Positions 9,819 to 18,878 of a DNA stretch of 64,000 nt are shown here, one piece after another. Under the pieces are notes generated by a model that was not told where the DNA came from, made no database searches, and worked only from the letters and a program-made list of their open reading frames with translations. Position 1 is the stretch's first letter. Every line of letters starts with the position of its first letter. Both the position numbers and the translations under genes were made by a program. The stretch comes from an uncultured Alphaproteobacteria bacterium. GTDB lineage: Bacteria; Pseudomonadota; Alphaproteobacteria; Geminicoccales; Geminicoccaceae. The stretch is taken from the NCBI GenBank assembly GCA_937926445.1, contig CALBAK010000046.1:20673-84672 (forward strand), written 5' to 3'.

Positions 9819-9898
9819 AGAGCTCGGCGCCTCGCTGCACGTCCGCGTCGCTGCCGACGGGCGCGCGGCCGGCGATTGCGGCAGATGGCATCGGACCC

Positions 9899-9914
9899 TG
9901 TTTCACGTGAAACG
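9899..9914. promoter_or_regulatory. parS: parS-like centromere site 1
   Basis: TGTTTCACGTGAAACG matches the bacterial parS consensus TGTTTCACGTGAAACA at 15 of 16 positions; the 14-bp core is a perfect palindrome. It spans the stop codon of the minus-strand antiporter gene, between the convergent mnmE and antiporter genes. parB is encoded 6 kb away. parS is the nucleation site for ParB spreading during chromosome segregation. Confidence 0.88.
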
Positions 9915-12446
9915 CCCGGCACTCGGCGCCCGGTCGGCACGGACCCCGGCGGAGGCGTGATCTCGCGCCCTGGTCCCGGCGGAACCGAGTCGGGCCCCCG
10001 CTATCCCCCGCAACTGCTCGACGAGCTCGGGATGCCCCCGCAGGAACCGGCGGAAGGAGTCCCGGGGCAGCACGAGGAGGCGGCAGTAGCCGAGCGCCGT
10101 CACGGCCGCGCGCCGCGGCTGGCGCAGCAAAAGCGCCATTTCGCCGAACACGTCGCCCGTGCCGAGCCGCACTGGCCCCTCCTCGAGGTCCACCTCCACG
10201 GCACCCGAGGCGATGAAATAGATCGCGTCGCCGCGCGTGCCCCGCCGCACGATGAGCTCGCCCGGCAGCGCGAGGCGCGGGCGGAGCAGACGACGGAGTT
10301 CCCGTCGGCGCTCCTCCGGCAGATCGGCCAAGAGCGGCACCCGCGCGATCAGACTGTCCGGGTCGAGCCCGAGATCCAGTCTCGGCGTCCGCTCCAACGC
10401 CCGGCGACGGGCACGCAAGTCGGTCTCGAGGTTTCGGAAGAGTTCCGGGGACAGGAGACGTTCGGTGTACAGCCGCTCGTAGTCTTCCTCCTCGAGCTGC
10501 AGGGCCACCCGAGCCAGATAGTGCCCCGCGGCAACGTCCCAGTGCTTCGGGAACTGGAGACGCAGCGCGTCGAGCTGTCGTTCCACACCCTCGAGCCGCT
10601 CCTCCAGCACCTGCGCCGTGGTGGCGGCGATCCGCTCGCCGAACACGCGCCGGATCCGGTTGCGCGTGAACCCCAGGAGTTCCTCCAGGACCCGCCGCCG
10701 AACCAGAAGCTTTTCGAGGCGAAGCCCGAGCTGACGCGCGAGAAGCCCGGTGAAGCCGACCCGCAGGTGCAGCCAGGCGGCGAACCGGGTCGCGGCATCG
10801 AGCTCGTCCTGGCGCCGGGCAACATGGCGGTAGCCGTGCACACCCTCTTGCCGCAGCGCGTCGAGCAGAGCGTCGGCGCGGCGCACCAAAAGCGCACCCG
10901 TCGAGCGTGCGATCATCCGCTCCGCCAACTCACGCACATAGAGTTCGCTCTCCCGCCCGGTGACGGTGGCCAGCGCCGCCACGAGTTGTTCGCGCGAGAT
11001 GTCTCCGCCCGGCTTCACGCTCGCACCGGGCGAGAGCGTCGGGACGACGGCCGAGGGCATCGCGTCGAGCTCCACACCGTGGCGGATCGCCGCGGCCGAA
11101 AGGCGATCCCGCAGCTCGGCGCGAGTGAGCTCGAGCACGCGTTCGCGCAGGATCCGTTCGACCGGGCTCAGGCGATCGAGACCGAGCCAGCGGAGCAGCG
11201 GCCGCAGCGTCGTCGCCTGCACGAGCAGCGTGAAGAGCACGAAACCGGTCGCCAGGACCGAGACGAGATGTTGGACTTCCGCCGGAACGCGCCGGTTCTC
11301 GGTCACCGAGAGAGCGAGCGCCAAGGTGACCGCCCCGCGCAGGCCTCCCCAGAGAATGACGAGACTGTAGCGCCGGTCGATTGGCGCGCCGCCCCCCAGC
11401 CGCGTCACGAGTGGCATCACGCCGTAGAGGACCGCCCAGCGTGCCAGCAGCGCTCCGAGGATCAGTGCCGCCAGACCGACCAGGTCGAGCATCCGCGCCG
11501 CTGCCAGGGTGCTCGGGACGAGTGCCGCCGCCAGAACGAACACGAGCGAACTCGCCCAAAAGCCGAGCTGGGCCCAGATCGCCCGCATGCGCTCCCATTC
11601 GGCACCGGCCAGCCGACCCCGGACCGTGGTACCGAAGACGAGTCCGGCCACCACGGTCGCCACGACACCCGATACCCCGAGATAGAGGTCGCTCACCGCA
11701 TAAGCGAGGTAGGCGAGGGCGAGGCTAGCCGTCGCCTCGGCCGGCCCGCCCCGGTCGAGCCGGCCGATCGCACCGGCCGCGAGCCGACCGAGCACGATGC
11801 CGGTCGCCCCCCCGCCGAGGAAGCTCAGCACGAAGGCGATCGCCGCCTCCGTGGCGTTGAACCCCCCGGGACGCAGCACGACGGCGAGCACGAGCCCGAA
11901 CAGGGCGATCGCCGCGGCGTCGTTCAGCAGGCTCTCGCCCTCGACCAGCGTGGTGAGACGGCGCGGTGCGCCGACCTCCCGAAAAATCGAGACGACGGCA
12001 CTCGGATCCGTCGTGGCGATGATCGCGGCAACGAGCAAGCACGCCGGGAGGCCGTAGCCGGTCGCCCACCAGACCGCGAGACCCGCCCCGAGCGTGCACA
12101 CCAGCACCGCGAGCACCGTGAGGACCAGGACGGGTCCGAGCTCCTCAAGCAACTCCCGACCGTCGAGCGCGAGCGCCGTCTCGAAGAGCAGAATCGGCAA
12201 GAATACCCAGAGGAACAGTTCGGAGGTGACCGTGAGCTCGCCGAAGCCACGCAGGAAATCGAGGAAGGGATCCGGAAGGCCTTCACCGCCCGGTCCGGCC
12301 AGGTTGGTCGCCACCGCGAGCGCACAGCCCAGGGCGGCGAGCAGGACCGTCGCGGGTAGCCCAAGCGCCCGCGCTGCCGGGGGCAGCAAGGCCACGAGTG
12401 CAAGCAAGCCCCCTATCTCGAACACGATCGCCGCGATCTCGACCAT
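9903..12446 (-). CDS. Na+/H+ antiporter of the NhaP/CPA1 type with C-terminal cyclic-nucleotide-binding domain
   Basis: This is an 847-residue inner-membrane protein. The first ~420 residues form about 12 hydrophobic helices of a CPA1 cation/proton antiporter, with the ion-site motif ATTDPSAVVSIF, then EGESLLNDAAAIALFG and WGGLRGAVTLALALS, all typical of NhaP/NHE proteins. A long charged cytoplasmic helical region (about 430-700) follows, and then a cNMP-binding beta-roll (about 705-820) with GELIVRRGTRGDAIYFIASG and GDVFGEMALL. This architecture, also seen in the eukaryotic sperm exchanger family, suggests gating by cAMP/cGMP or another signal. The frame stays open far upstream, but the ATG at 12446 sits directly before the first membrane helix, after GGGACGGCGGG. 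Its stop codon lies inside a parS palindrome. Confidence 0.92.
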   Translation of the reverse strand: MVEIAAIVFEIGGLLALVALLPPAARALGLPATVLLAALGCALAVATNLAGPGGEGLPDPFLDFLRGFGELTVTSELFLWVFLPILLFETALALDGRELLEELGPVLVLTVLAVLVCTLGAGLAVWWATGYGLPACLLVAAIIATTDPSAVVSIFREVGAPRRLTTLVEGESLLNDAAAIALFGLVLAVVLRPGGFNATEAAIAFVLSFLGGGATGIVLGRLAAGAIGRLDRGGPAEATASLALAYLAYAVSDLYLGVSGVVATVVAGLVFGTTVRGRLAGAEWERMRAIWAQLGFWASSLVFVLAAALVPSTLAAARMLDLVGLAALILGALLARWAVLYGVMPLVTRLGGGAPIDRRYSLVILWGGLRGAVTLALALSVTENRRVPAEVQHLVSVLATGFVLFTLLVQATTLRPLLRWLGLDRLSPVERILRERVLELTRAELRDRLSAAAIRHGVELDAMPSAVVPTLSPGASVKPGGDISREQLVAALATVTGRESELYVRELAERMIARSTGALLVRRADALLDALRQEGVHGYRHVARRQDELDAATRFAAWLHLRVGFTGLLARQLGLRLEKLLVRRRVLEELLGFTRNRIRRVFGERIAATTAQVLEERLEGVERQLDALRLQFPKHWDVAAGHYLARVALQLEEEDYERLYTERLLSPELFRNLETDLRARRRALERTPRLDLGLDPDSLIARVPLLADLPEERRRELRRLLRPRLALPGELIVRRGTRGDAIYFIASGAVEVDLEEGPVRLGTGDVFGEMALLLRQPRRAAVTALGYCRLLVLPRDSFRRFLRGHPELVEQLRGIAGARLGSAGTRARDHASAGVRADRAPSAGRFT

Positions 12447-12509
12447 CCCGCCGTCCCGCCGTCCCGCTCCTGGCTGCCCTAGCACGGTGGGCGGCAGTGG
12501 TCCCGGCCC

Positions 12510-14393
12510 TTGACGCCCTCCCGCAGCCTCCGCAGAACCCCCGCCGTGCAAACGGTCGATGTTGTCGTTGTCGGGGGTGGCCATGCGGGGACCGAGGCGG
12601 CCGCCGCGGCGGCGCGGCTCGGGGCCCGCACCCTTCTCTTGACGCAGAGCGCCGGGACGATCGGCGCCATGTCCTGCAACCCGGCGATCGGTGGGCTCGG
12701 CCGGGGCCAGCTCGTCCGCGAGATCGACGCGCTCGACGGGCTCATGGGGCGCGCGATCGACACCGCCGGCATCCAGTTCCGCGTGCTCGCGGCCGGCAAG
12801 GGCGCGGCGGCGCGCGGGCCGCGGGCCCAGGCCGACCGGCGGCTCTACGCTCGGGCCATTCGCGACCTTCTCGCGGAGCAGCCCGGTCTCGAGATCCGCG
12901 CAGGCGAGGCGGCTGAGCTCCTCGTCGCGGAGGGCCGCTGTTGCGGTGTCGAGACCGCCGCAAAAGAGCGCATCCGGGCGGGGGCCGTGGTCCTCGCCAC
13001 CGGAACCTTCCTGCGCGGCGAGATCCATCTCGGTGCGCGCCGCTGGCCGGCGGGCCGCTTCGGCGAGCCCGCCGCCCGCCGCCTCTCTGCTAGCCTCTTG
13101 CGGCAAGGCCTCACCCTCGCGCGCCTCAAGACCGGTACGCCGCCGCGCCTCGCCCGTGACAGCGTCGATTTCGCCGGCCTCGAACCGCAGATCGGCGACG
13201 ATCCGCCGCAGCCCTTCTCCTTTCTCACCGATCGGATCGAGCGGCGGCAGGTCCCCTGCTGGATCACCTGGACGACCGAGCGGACTCATCGCCTGATCCG
13301 CGAGCGCCTTCACGAGGCGCCGATCCACAACGGCCAGATCCGAGCGGTGGGCGTGCGCTATTGTCCTTCGCTCGAGGACAAGGTGGTCCGTTTCCCGGAT
13401 CGCAGGCGCCACCACATCTTCCTCGAGCCCGAGGGGCTGGACGATCCCCTCCTCTACCCGAACGGTATCTCGACGGCCCTCCCGGAGGAGCTCCAACGGG
13501 CGCTCCTCGCCACGATCCCCGGCCTCGAGCGGGCCGAAATCGTCCGTCCCGGCTACGCGATCGAGTACGATCACGTCGACCCGCGCCAGCTCCGGCCCAC
13601 CCTCGAGCTCGAAGCTCTGCCCGGTCTCTTCCTGGCCGGCCAGATCAACGGCACCACGGGCTACGAGGAGGCGGCGGCTCAGGGCCTGCTCGCCGGGCTC
13701 AACGCCGCTCTCGCTGCGGGCGGACGCGATGGGCTGGTCCTCGACCGGGCCCGCGCCATGATCGGCGTCATGGTCGACGACTTGGTCACGCAGGGCGCCA
13801 GCGAGCCCTACCGGATGTTCACTTCCCGCTCCGAGTATCGCCTCCTCCTCCGGGCGGACAATGCCGACCGCCGGCTCACCCCGATCGGCGTGGCACTCGG
13901 CTGTGTCGGCCCGGGCCGGGCCGCCCGGTTCGCCCGCAAGGAGGCGAAGATCCGGGAAGTCGAGGCGCGGCTCGGGGACCTCTCGCTCACCCCCGACGAG
14001 GCGGCCGCGCACGGCATAGAGGTTAATCGCGACGGCCGCAGGCGGAGCGGCCGCGAGCTCCTCGCCCTGCCGGGGGTCGATCTCCGCCGCCTCGCCGCCA
14101 TTTGGCCTGAGCTCGCGGACGTGCCGCGGGAGGTCGCCGAACAGATCGAGATCGAGGCCCGCTACACGCCCTATCTGCGCCGCCTCGAGGGGGAGATCGA
14201 GGCGCTGCGGCGCGACGAGAGCCTCGCCTTGCCGCGCGACCTCGATTATCGCAGCCTCGACGGACTCAGCCTCGAGCTGCGCGAGAAGCTCGCGCGCACG
14301 CGTCCCGCCACGCTCGGGGCGGCCGGCCGCGTGCCCGGGATCACACCCGCCGCCTTGGCCCTCCTCTGGCGCCATGCTCGCCGGGCCGCATGA
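12510..14393 (+). CDS. mnmG: tRNA uridine-5-carboxymethylaminomethyl modification enzyme MnmG (GidA)
   Basis: This FAD enzyme partners with MnmE in wobble-uridine modification. It has the N-terminal dinucleotide motif [13 protein letters not shown], then [22 protein letters not shown], the second glycine-rich block [11 protein letters not shown], and the family signature [20 protein letters not shown]. The C-terminal helical tRNA/MnmE-binding domain ends with [11 protein letters not shown]. Length (about 615-627 aa) is normal. No ATG is near the conserved N-terminus: TTG at 12510 and GTG at 12546 are both possible, and the GTG places the FAD motif at the usual distance. The end overlaps the rsmG start (ATGA), so mnmG-rsmG-parA-parB is one operon, the classic arrangement near bacterial origins. 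Confidence 0.95.
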   Translation: MTPSRSLRRTPAVQTVDVVVVGGGHAGTEAAAAAARLGARTLLLTQSAGTIGAMSCNPAIGGLGRGQLVREIDALDGLMGRAIDTAGIQFRVLAAGKGAAARGPRAQADRRLYARAIRDLLAEQPGLEIRAGEAAELLVAEGRCCGVETAAKERIRAGAVVLATGTFLRGEIHLGARRWPAGRFGEPAARRLSASLLRQGLTLARLKTGTPPRLARDSVDFAGLEPQIGDDPPQPFSFLTDRIERRQVPCWITWTTERTHRLIRERLHEAPIHNGQIRAVGVRYCPSLEDKVVRFPDRRRHHIFLEPEGLDDPLLYPNGISTALPEELQRALLATIPGLERAEIVRPGYAIEYDHVDPRQLRPTLELEALPGLFLAGQINGTTGYEEAAAQGLLAGLNAALAAGGRDGLVLDRARAMIGVMVDDLVTQGASEPYRMFTSRSEYRLLLRADNADRRLTPIGVALGCVGPGRAARFARKEAKIREVEARLGDLSLTPDEAAAHGIEVNRDGRRRSGRELLALPGVDLRRLAAIWPELADVPREVAEQIEIEARYTPYLRRLEGEIEALRRDESLALPRDLDYRSLDGLSLELREKLARTRPATLGAAGRVPGITPAALALLWRHARRAA

Positions 14394-15046
14394 GCCATCC
14401 GCCACCGCTGGACCCCGCCGGGTTCGCTCGCATCCTTCCCGTTTCACGTGAAACGCTCGACCGGCTCGAGCGCTGGCTCGCCGACCTCCGCCGCTGGAAG
14501 GCCCGAATCAACCTCGTCGGCGCCTCGACCCTCGACGATCCCTGGCGCCGGCACATCCTCGACTCCGCCCAACTCCTGCGCTTCCTGCCGCCCGAGACCC
14601 GGCGCCTCGTCGACCTCGGCAGCGGTGCCGGCTTGCCCGGCCTGATCCTCGCCATTCTCGGCGTTCCCGAGGTCCATCTGATCGAGAGCGACGGGCGCAA
14701 GGCCGCCTTCCTCCTGCACTGCAAGGGCAGCCTCGGTCTTCCCGGCGTGACCGTGCACGTCGCCCGGGCCGAGGATGTCCGCCTCCCGCCCGCCGACGTC
14801 GTGACCGCCCGCGCCCTCGCCCCGCTCGAGCGCCTCCTGCCCTTGGCACGCCGCTTCGCGGACGAACGGACACGGTTCCTCTTTCTCAAAGGCCGCGAGG
14901 TCGAGGGCGAGTTGACCCGCGCCCGACGCTCCTGGAAGATCGGCGTGCATCTCCACCCGAGCCTCGCCTCGACCGATGGCCGCGTCCTCGAGATCGAGCG
15001 GGCGAGCCCTCTCGGGACCGAGCCGGACGAGCACCATGCCCCGTGA
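14390..15046 (+). CDS. rsmG: 16S rRNA (guanine527-N7)-methyltransferase RsmG (GidB)
   Basis: This 218-residue SAM-dependent enzyme methylates N7 of G527 in 16S rRNA. It shows the conserved opening [19 protein letters not shown] and NLVG, then [10 protein letters not shown], and the SAM site [15 protein letters not shown]. The codons for Val-Ser-Arg-Glu-Thr coincide with the second parS palindrome, as is common for gidB genes of parS-bearing chromosomes. The start ATG overlaps the mnmG stop, and its end overlaps the parA start by 11 bp. Loss of RsmG confers low-level streptomycin resistance in other bacteria. Confidence 0.95.
   Translation: MSHPPPLDPAGFARILPVSRETLDRLERWLADLRRWKARINLVGASTLDDPWRRHILDSAQLLRFLPPETRRLVDLGSGAGLPGLILAILGVPEVHLIESDGRKAAFLLHCKGSLGLPGVTVHVARAEDVRLPPADVVTARALAPLERLLPLARRFADERTRFLFLKGREVEGELTRARRSWKIGVHLHPSLASTDGRVLEIERASPLGTEPDEHHAP
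14440..14455. promoter_or_regulatory. parS: parS-like centromere site 2, inside rsmG
   Basis: CGTTTCACGTGAAACG is a perfect 16-bp palindrome with the full 14-bp parS core; only the two outer bases differ from TGTTTCACGTGAAACA. It lies in the first codons of rsmG, 4.5 kb from site 1 and 1.4 kb from parB. Confidence 0.9.
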
Positions 15047-15824
15047 GCGGATCGTCGCGATCGCCAACCAGAAAGGCGGCGTCGGCAAGACCACCACCGC
15101 CATCAACCTCGGCACGGCCATCGCCGCCACCGGGCGGAGAACCCTGATCCTCGACCTCGACCCGCAGGGCAACGCCTCGACGGGGCTCGGCATCGAGCGC
15201 GCCGCTCGCCGGGTCACGAGCTACGAGCTCCTGCTCGGCCGCGCGCCGATCGCCGACGCCATCCTGCCGACCCGCGTGCCGAACCTCTCGATCGTTCCGG
15301 CGACGGTCGATCTCTCCGCCGCCGAGGTCGAGCTCGTCACCGACCCGCGCCGGGTCTACCGGCTCAAGGACGCCGTAGCGGCCCTCGCCGGCGGCTTCGA
15401 GCTCACCCTCGTCGACTGCCCGCCCTCCCTCGGCCTCCTTACCGTCAACGCGCTGGTCGCCGCGCATGCCGTCCTCGTGCCGCTCCAGTGCGAGTTCTTC
15501 GCCCTCGAGGGCCTGAGTCTCCTCCTCCGCACGATCGAGCGGGTTCGCCGGAGCTACAATCCGGTGTTGCAGATGGAAGGGGTCGTGCTCACCATGTTCG
15601 ACCGGCGCAACAACCTCTCGGGCCAGGTCGAGACCGACGTCCGCAGCTTCTTGGGCGAGCGCGTGTTCGAGACCGTGATCCCGCGCAACGTCCGGATCTC
15701 CGAGGCGCCGAGCCATGGTCTGCCTGTGCTCCTCTACGACCTCGCCTGTCCCGGTTCGAAGGCCTATGCCAGGCTCGCAGGCGAGCTCCTGCGCCGGACG
15801 CCCGAGCCGGCACGGGCGGCCTGA
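15036..15824 (+). CDS. parA: Chromosome-partitioning ATPase ParA
   Basis: This 262-residue deviant-Walker ATPase moves ParB-parS complexes along the nucleoid. The N-terminus is IVAIANQKGGVGKTTTAINL, with signature Lys at residue 13 and P-loop Lys at 18. The Walker A' region DLDPQGNASTGLGI and the Walker B block LVDCPPSLGLLTVNAL follow. The length fits the short chromosomal (type Ib/Soj) class without an N-terminal DNA-binding domain. The ATG at 15036 overlaps rsmG and is directly followed by the conserved beta-strand; an earlier in-frame start would add non-family sequence. parB begins 11 bases after its stop. Confidence 0.96.
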   Translation: MPRERIVAIANQKGGVGKTTTAINLGTAIAATGRRTLILDLDPQGNASTGLGIERAARRVTSYELLLGRAPIADAILPTRVPNLSIVPATVDLSAAEVELVTDPRRVYRLKDAVAALAGGFELTLVDCPPSLGLLTVNALVAAHAVLVPLQCEFFALEGLSLLLRTIERVRRSYNPVLQMEGVVLTMFDRRNNLSGQVETDVRSFLGERVFETVIPRNVRISEAPSHGLPVLLYDLACPGSKAYARLAGELLRRTPEPARAA

Positions 15825-15835
15825 GGCGCATCGCC

Positions 15836-16720
15836 GTGGCCGAGGAGGGACCGGGAGGCGGGCGGCGACGGAGCCTCGGCATGGGCCTCGCGGCCCTGCT
15901 CGGCGGCGAGCGCGATCTCCTCGGCCCGACCGCCGACCGACCGCCTCCGACCGAGACCGTCCCCATCGAGTTCCTTCGACCATCGCCCCTCCAGCCACGC
16001 CGGATCTTCGACGAGGAGGACCTCGAGGCCCTCGCCCGCTCGCTGCGCGAGAAGGGCGTGCTGCAGCCACTCCTGGTCCGCCCCGCACCGGCCGGGGCAC
16101 CCGGCTACGAGATCGTTGCCGGCGAGCGCCGCTGGCGCGCCGCCCAGCGCGCCGGGCTGCACGAGCTCCCGGTCGTCGTCCGCGAGCTCGATGATCGAGC
16201 CGTCCTCGAGCTCGCCCTAGTCGAAAACCTCCAGCGGGCCGATCTCGGGCCGCTCGAAGAGGCCCGCGCGTACCGCCGCCTGATCGACGAGTTCGGCCAC
16301 GATCAAGAGGCGATCAGCGAGCTCGTCGGCAAGAGCCGCAGCCACGTCGCCAACACCTTGCGGCTCCTGGCGCTGCCCGAGCCGGTCGCGGCCCTGCTCG
16401 AAGCGGGCCGGATAACTGCCGGCCACGCCCGCGCTCTCTTGGCCGCCGACGACCCCGCGGCTCTGGCCGCCGAAGTGGTCCGCCGCGACCTTTCCGTCCG
16501 CGAGACCGAAGCCCTCGTCCGCAGCCGCGCTCGGCCGCACACCGAGCCACGCGGCGGTCGCCGGCGGGATCCGAACCTCGTCGCCTTCGAGGAACGGATC
16601 TCGGCCCGCCTCGGCCTCCCCGTCGCCATCCAGCCATCGGCCAAAGGGGGTCGCGTCAGCATCCGCTATTCGAGCCTCGACCAGCTCGAGGCGCTCTTAC
16701 GCCGGCTCGTTCCCGACTAA
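15836..16720 (+). CDS. parB: Chromosome-partitioning protein ParB
   Basis: This 294-residue CTPase/DNA-binding protein nucleates at parS and spreads. The N-terminus has the ParA-stimulating basic segment RRRSLGMGLAALLGG. The ParB/Sulfiredoxin domain follows, with PLQPRRIFDEEDLEALARSL and the CTP-site motif GERRWRAAQRAG, then ENLQRADLGPLEEA. The helix-turn-helix lies around EAISELVGKSRSHVANTLRLL. A short C-terminal dimerisation domain ends in SLDQLEALLRRL. The GTG start at 15836 keeps the N-terminal ParA-binding peptide intact. It is the last gene of the mnmG-rsmG-parA-parB operon; two parS sites lie within 6 kb upstream. Confidence 0.95.
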   Translation: MAEEGPGGGRRRSLGMGLAALLGGERDLLGPTADRPPPTETVPIEFLRPSPLQPRRIFDEEDLEALARSLREKGVLQPLLVRPAPAGAPGYEIVAGERRWRAAQRAGLHELPVVVRELDDRAVLELALVENLQRADLGPLEEARAYRRLIDEFGHDQEAISELVGKSRSHVANTLRLLALPEPVAALLEAGRITAGHARALLAADDPAALAAEVVRRDLSVRETEALVRSRARPHTEPRGGRRRDPNLVAFEERISARLGLPVAIQPSAKGGRVSIRYSSLDQLEALLRRLVPD

Positions 16721-16792
16721 GCCGCGCTCTCGGCCTGCGCGTTCTCCCTCGCGGGCGGGATTCTCGCTTCTTGAAAGCCTCTTCTCGCGAGA

Positions 16793-17706
16793 TTGTCCAG
16801 GATCGAGCTCCCCTCCCGCGTGCCGGCGACCGCCGCGGACGTGCTCGCGCTCTTCGACGCCCGCCGCCTCGCCGAGGCGGAGCCCGCGGCCGCACCGCTC
16901 CTCGACCGCGCGGTCGACGGGCTCCTTCCCTCGACCTCCTGGCCACCCGGCCCCCTTCCTCGAGGCGACCCTGGTCGAGCCCACCATGGCGCCCGAGGAC
17001 CATCCGGAGGGCCTGCACGGGCCCCTGATCCGTCTGCCCGACGCTTTCCAGCCCGGCTACCGCCAGCCGATCGCTGCCGAGACCCCGTCACGGGAAGCCT
17101 GCGGCCTGCCGGCGAACGGGCCCGTGCTCTGCGCCTTCAACAACCCGCTCAAGATCGACGCGGCCACGCTCGACCTCTGGTGCGCGATCCTGCGCGAGGT
17201 CCCGACCGCCACGCTCTGGCTCTCCGAGGGCCCCGGCGATCGACCGCTCGAGGCCCTGCGGGCCGCCGCCGCCGCACGCGGCGTGGCGGGCCATCGCCTC
17301 GTCTTCGCCCCCCGTCTTGCCGACCGGTCGCGCCATCTCACCCGTCAGCGCCTGGCCGCCCTCTATCTCGACACCCTGCCCTTCGGCGGGGCCACCTCCG
17401 CGATGGACGCGCTCCTGGCGGGCCTACCCCTCCTCACCTGTCGGGGCGCCCAGGCCTATGGTCGGGTCGGTGCGAGCTTCGATGCCGTCCTCGACCTCGA
17501 CGAGCTCGTGGCCGACCGGCCCGAGACGTACCTCGCCACGGCCGTGCGGCTTCTGCGCGACGGCGATGCGCTCGCAATCCTGCGCGCGCGTCATCCAAGG
17601 CGTCGAGCGCGGCCCGCTCTACGACGCGGCCCGCTTCGCCCGCGCGCTCGAGGCGATCTTCGCCCGGCTCGTGGCCGAGGCCGCCGCGCGTCAGCGAGCG
17701 CTGTAG
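16793..17706 (+). pseudogene. Broken SPINDLY/OGT-type glycosyltransferase gene
   Basis: Three reading frames together encode fragments of a bacterial O-GlcNAc-transferase-like protein. From 16793 comes a TPR-like start (ADVLALFDARRLAEAEPAA). After a frame change near 16940 comes the C-terminal half of the catalytic region, with LCAFNNPLKIDAATLDLWC, YLDTLPFGGATSAMDALLAG and LPLLTC, which match the family's CSFNN, DT-P and AL--G-P-LT motifs. A second frame change in a GC dinucleotide run near 17585 leads to ERGPLYDAARFARALEAIF, the usual C-terminal tail. The TPR array and the N-terminal half of the catalytic domain are missing. The remnant is therefore deleted internally and frameshifted at least twice. 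It ends overlapping the convergent permease gene by 16 bp. Confidence 0.85.
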
Positions 17707-18878
17707 GGATCGGCCGCATCGCGCAGCCCGTCGCCCAGGAAATTGAAGGCGAGCACGACCAGGATCACCGGGACGACGGGCAGCAGCAGCCAGGGATAGA
17801 GCGCCACGACGTTGACGTTCTGGGCGTCGTTCAGGAGCACGCCCCAGCTCACCATGGGGGCCCGCACCCCGAGCCCGAGAAAGGAGAGCGCGGTCTCACC
17901 CAGGATCATCCCGGGGATGGAGAGCGTGGCCGAAGCGATCAGATGGCTCATGAACGAGGGCACGAGATGCCGGCCGATGATCCGTGCCGGCCGTGCCCCC
18001 ATGAGCCGGGCCGCCTGGGCGAACTCCTCCTCGCGCAGCGCCAGCACCTTCGAACGTACCGCCCGGGCCAGACCCGTCCAGTCGATCAGCCCGAGGATCA
18101 CCGTGATGCCGAAATAGACCCAGAGCGGATCCCAATGCACCGGCATCGCCGCCGACAAGGAAAGCCAGAGCGGGATCGTCGGGAAGCTGCGGATCACCTC
18201 GATGAGCCGCTGGATCAGATTGTCGATCCAGCCGCCGTAATAGCCCGAGATGCCGCCGAGCGTGATGCCGAGGACGAAGCTCACCGTGATCCCGACGAGC
18301 CCCACGGTGAGCGAGACGCGGGCCCCGTAGAGGATGCGGGAGAGCAGGTCGCGCCCGAGCCGGTCGGTGCCCATGAGGAAGAGCGTGCCCCGCTCGGCCG
18401 GGCAGACCAGGTGCACATCGCCGGGGATCAGCCCCAGCAGACGGTAGGGTTCGCCCCGGCAGAAGAACCGCAAGGGTTGGATCTTGGCCGGATCGGGAGC
18501 GTATTCGCGGCGCAGCGTCGCCCGGTCGAGGCGGAAGCTGTAGCCGTAGACGAAGGGCCCGATCAGCCGGCCCTCGTTGAACAGGTGGACCCGCTGCGGC
18601 GGTGCGTTGATGAACTGCGGGTTGCGGGTGTGCGGACCGTAGGGAGCGAGGAACTCGGTGACGAGCGTGCTCAGATAGAGCACGGCCAGGAACACCGCCG
18701 AGACCACGGCCAGCCGGTGCCGGCGGAAGCGCCACCACATCAGCCGCCATTGCGAGGCCGTGTAGAAGCGCTGCTGTTCGGGTGTGACCGTCCGCTCGCC
18801 CTCTTCGGGATCGAACGGCGCCGGATCGACCCAGTGCTCGACGGCCGAGGGCTCTTCGCGTGCACGGACGGCGCTCAT
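17691..18878 (-). CDS. Oligopeptide-type ABC transporter permease (OppC/DppC-like)
   Basis: This 395-residue inner-membrane permease has an OppC-type N-terminal segment with one membrane helix (HRLAVVSAVFLAVLYLSTLV), an unusually long periplasmic loop of about 110 residues, and then the BPD_transp_1 domain with the GTDRLGRDLLSRILYGARVSL signature and the EAA loop (EEEFAQAARLMGARPARII). The C-terminus NFLGDGLRDAADPYSAR is typical. It partners with the permease encoded immediately upstream on the same strand (ATGA overlap). No substrate-binding protein or ATPase gene is adjacent, so the substrate (peptide, opine or nickel) cannot be assigned; both flanks are decayed genes. Confidence 0.93.
   Translation of the reverse strand: MSAVRAREEPSAVEHWVDPAPFDPEEGERTVTPEQQRFYTASQWRLMWWRFRRHRLAVVSAVFLAVLYLSTLVTEFLAPYGPHTRNPQFINAPPQRVHLFNEGRLIGPFVYGYSFRLDRATLRREYAPDPAKIQPLRFFCRGEPYRLLGLIPGDVHLVCPAERGTLFLMGTDRLGRDLLSRILYGARVSLTVGLVGITVSFVLGITLGGISGYYGGWIDNLIQRLIEVIRSFPTIPLWLSLSAAMPVHWDPLWVYFGITVILGLIDWTGLARAVRSKVLALREEEFAQAARLMGARPARIIGRHLVPSFMSHLIASATLSIPGMILGETALSFLGLGVRAPMVSWGVLLNDAQNVNVVALYPWLLLPVVPVILVVLAFNFLGDGLRDAADPYSAR

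Noticed and set aside
12447..14447. Minus-strand frame open for 1,514 codons from 14447 through the antiporter gene
   Set aside because: The part upstream of 12446 lies antisense to mnmG and shows no membrane or family motifs; the antiporter's first helix begins right at ATG 12446.
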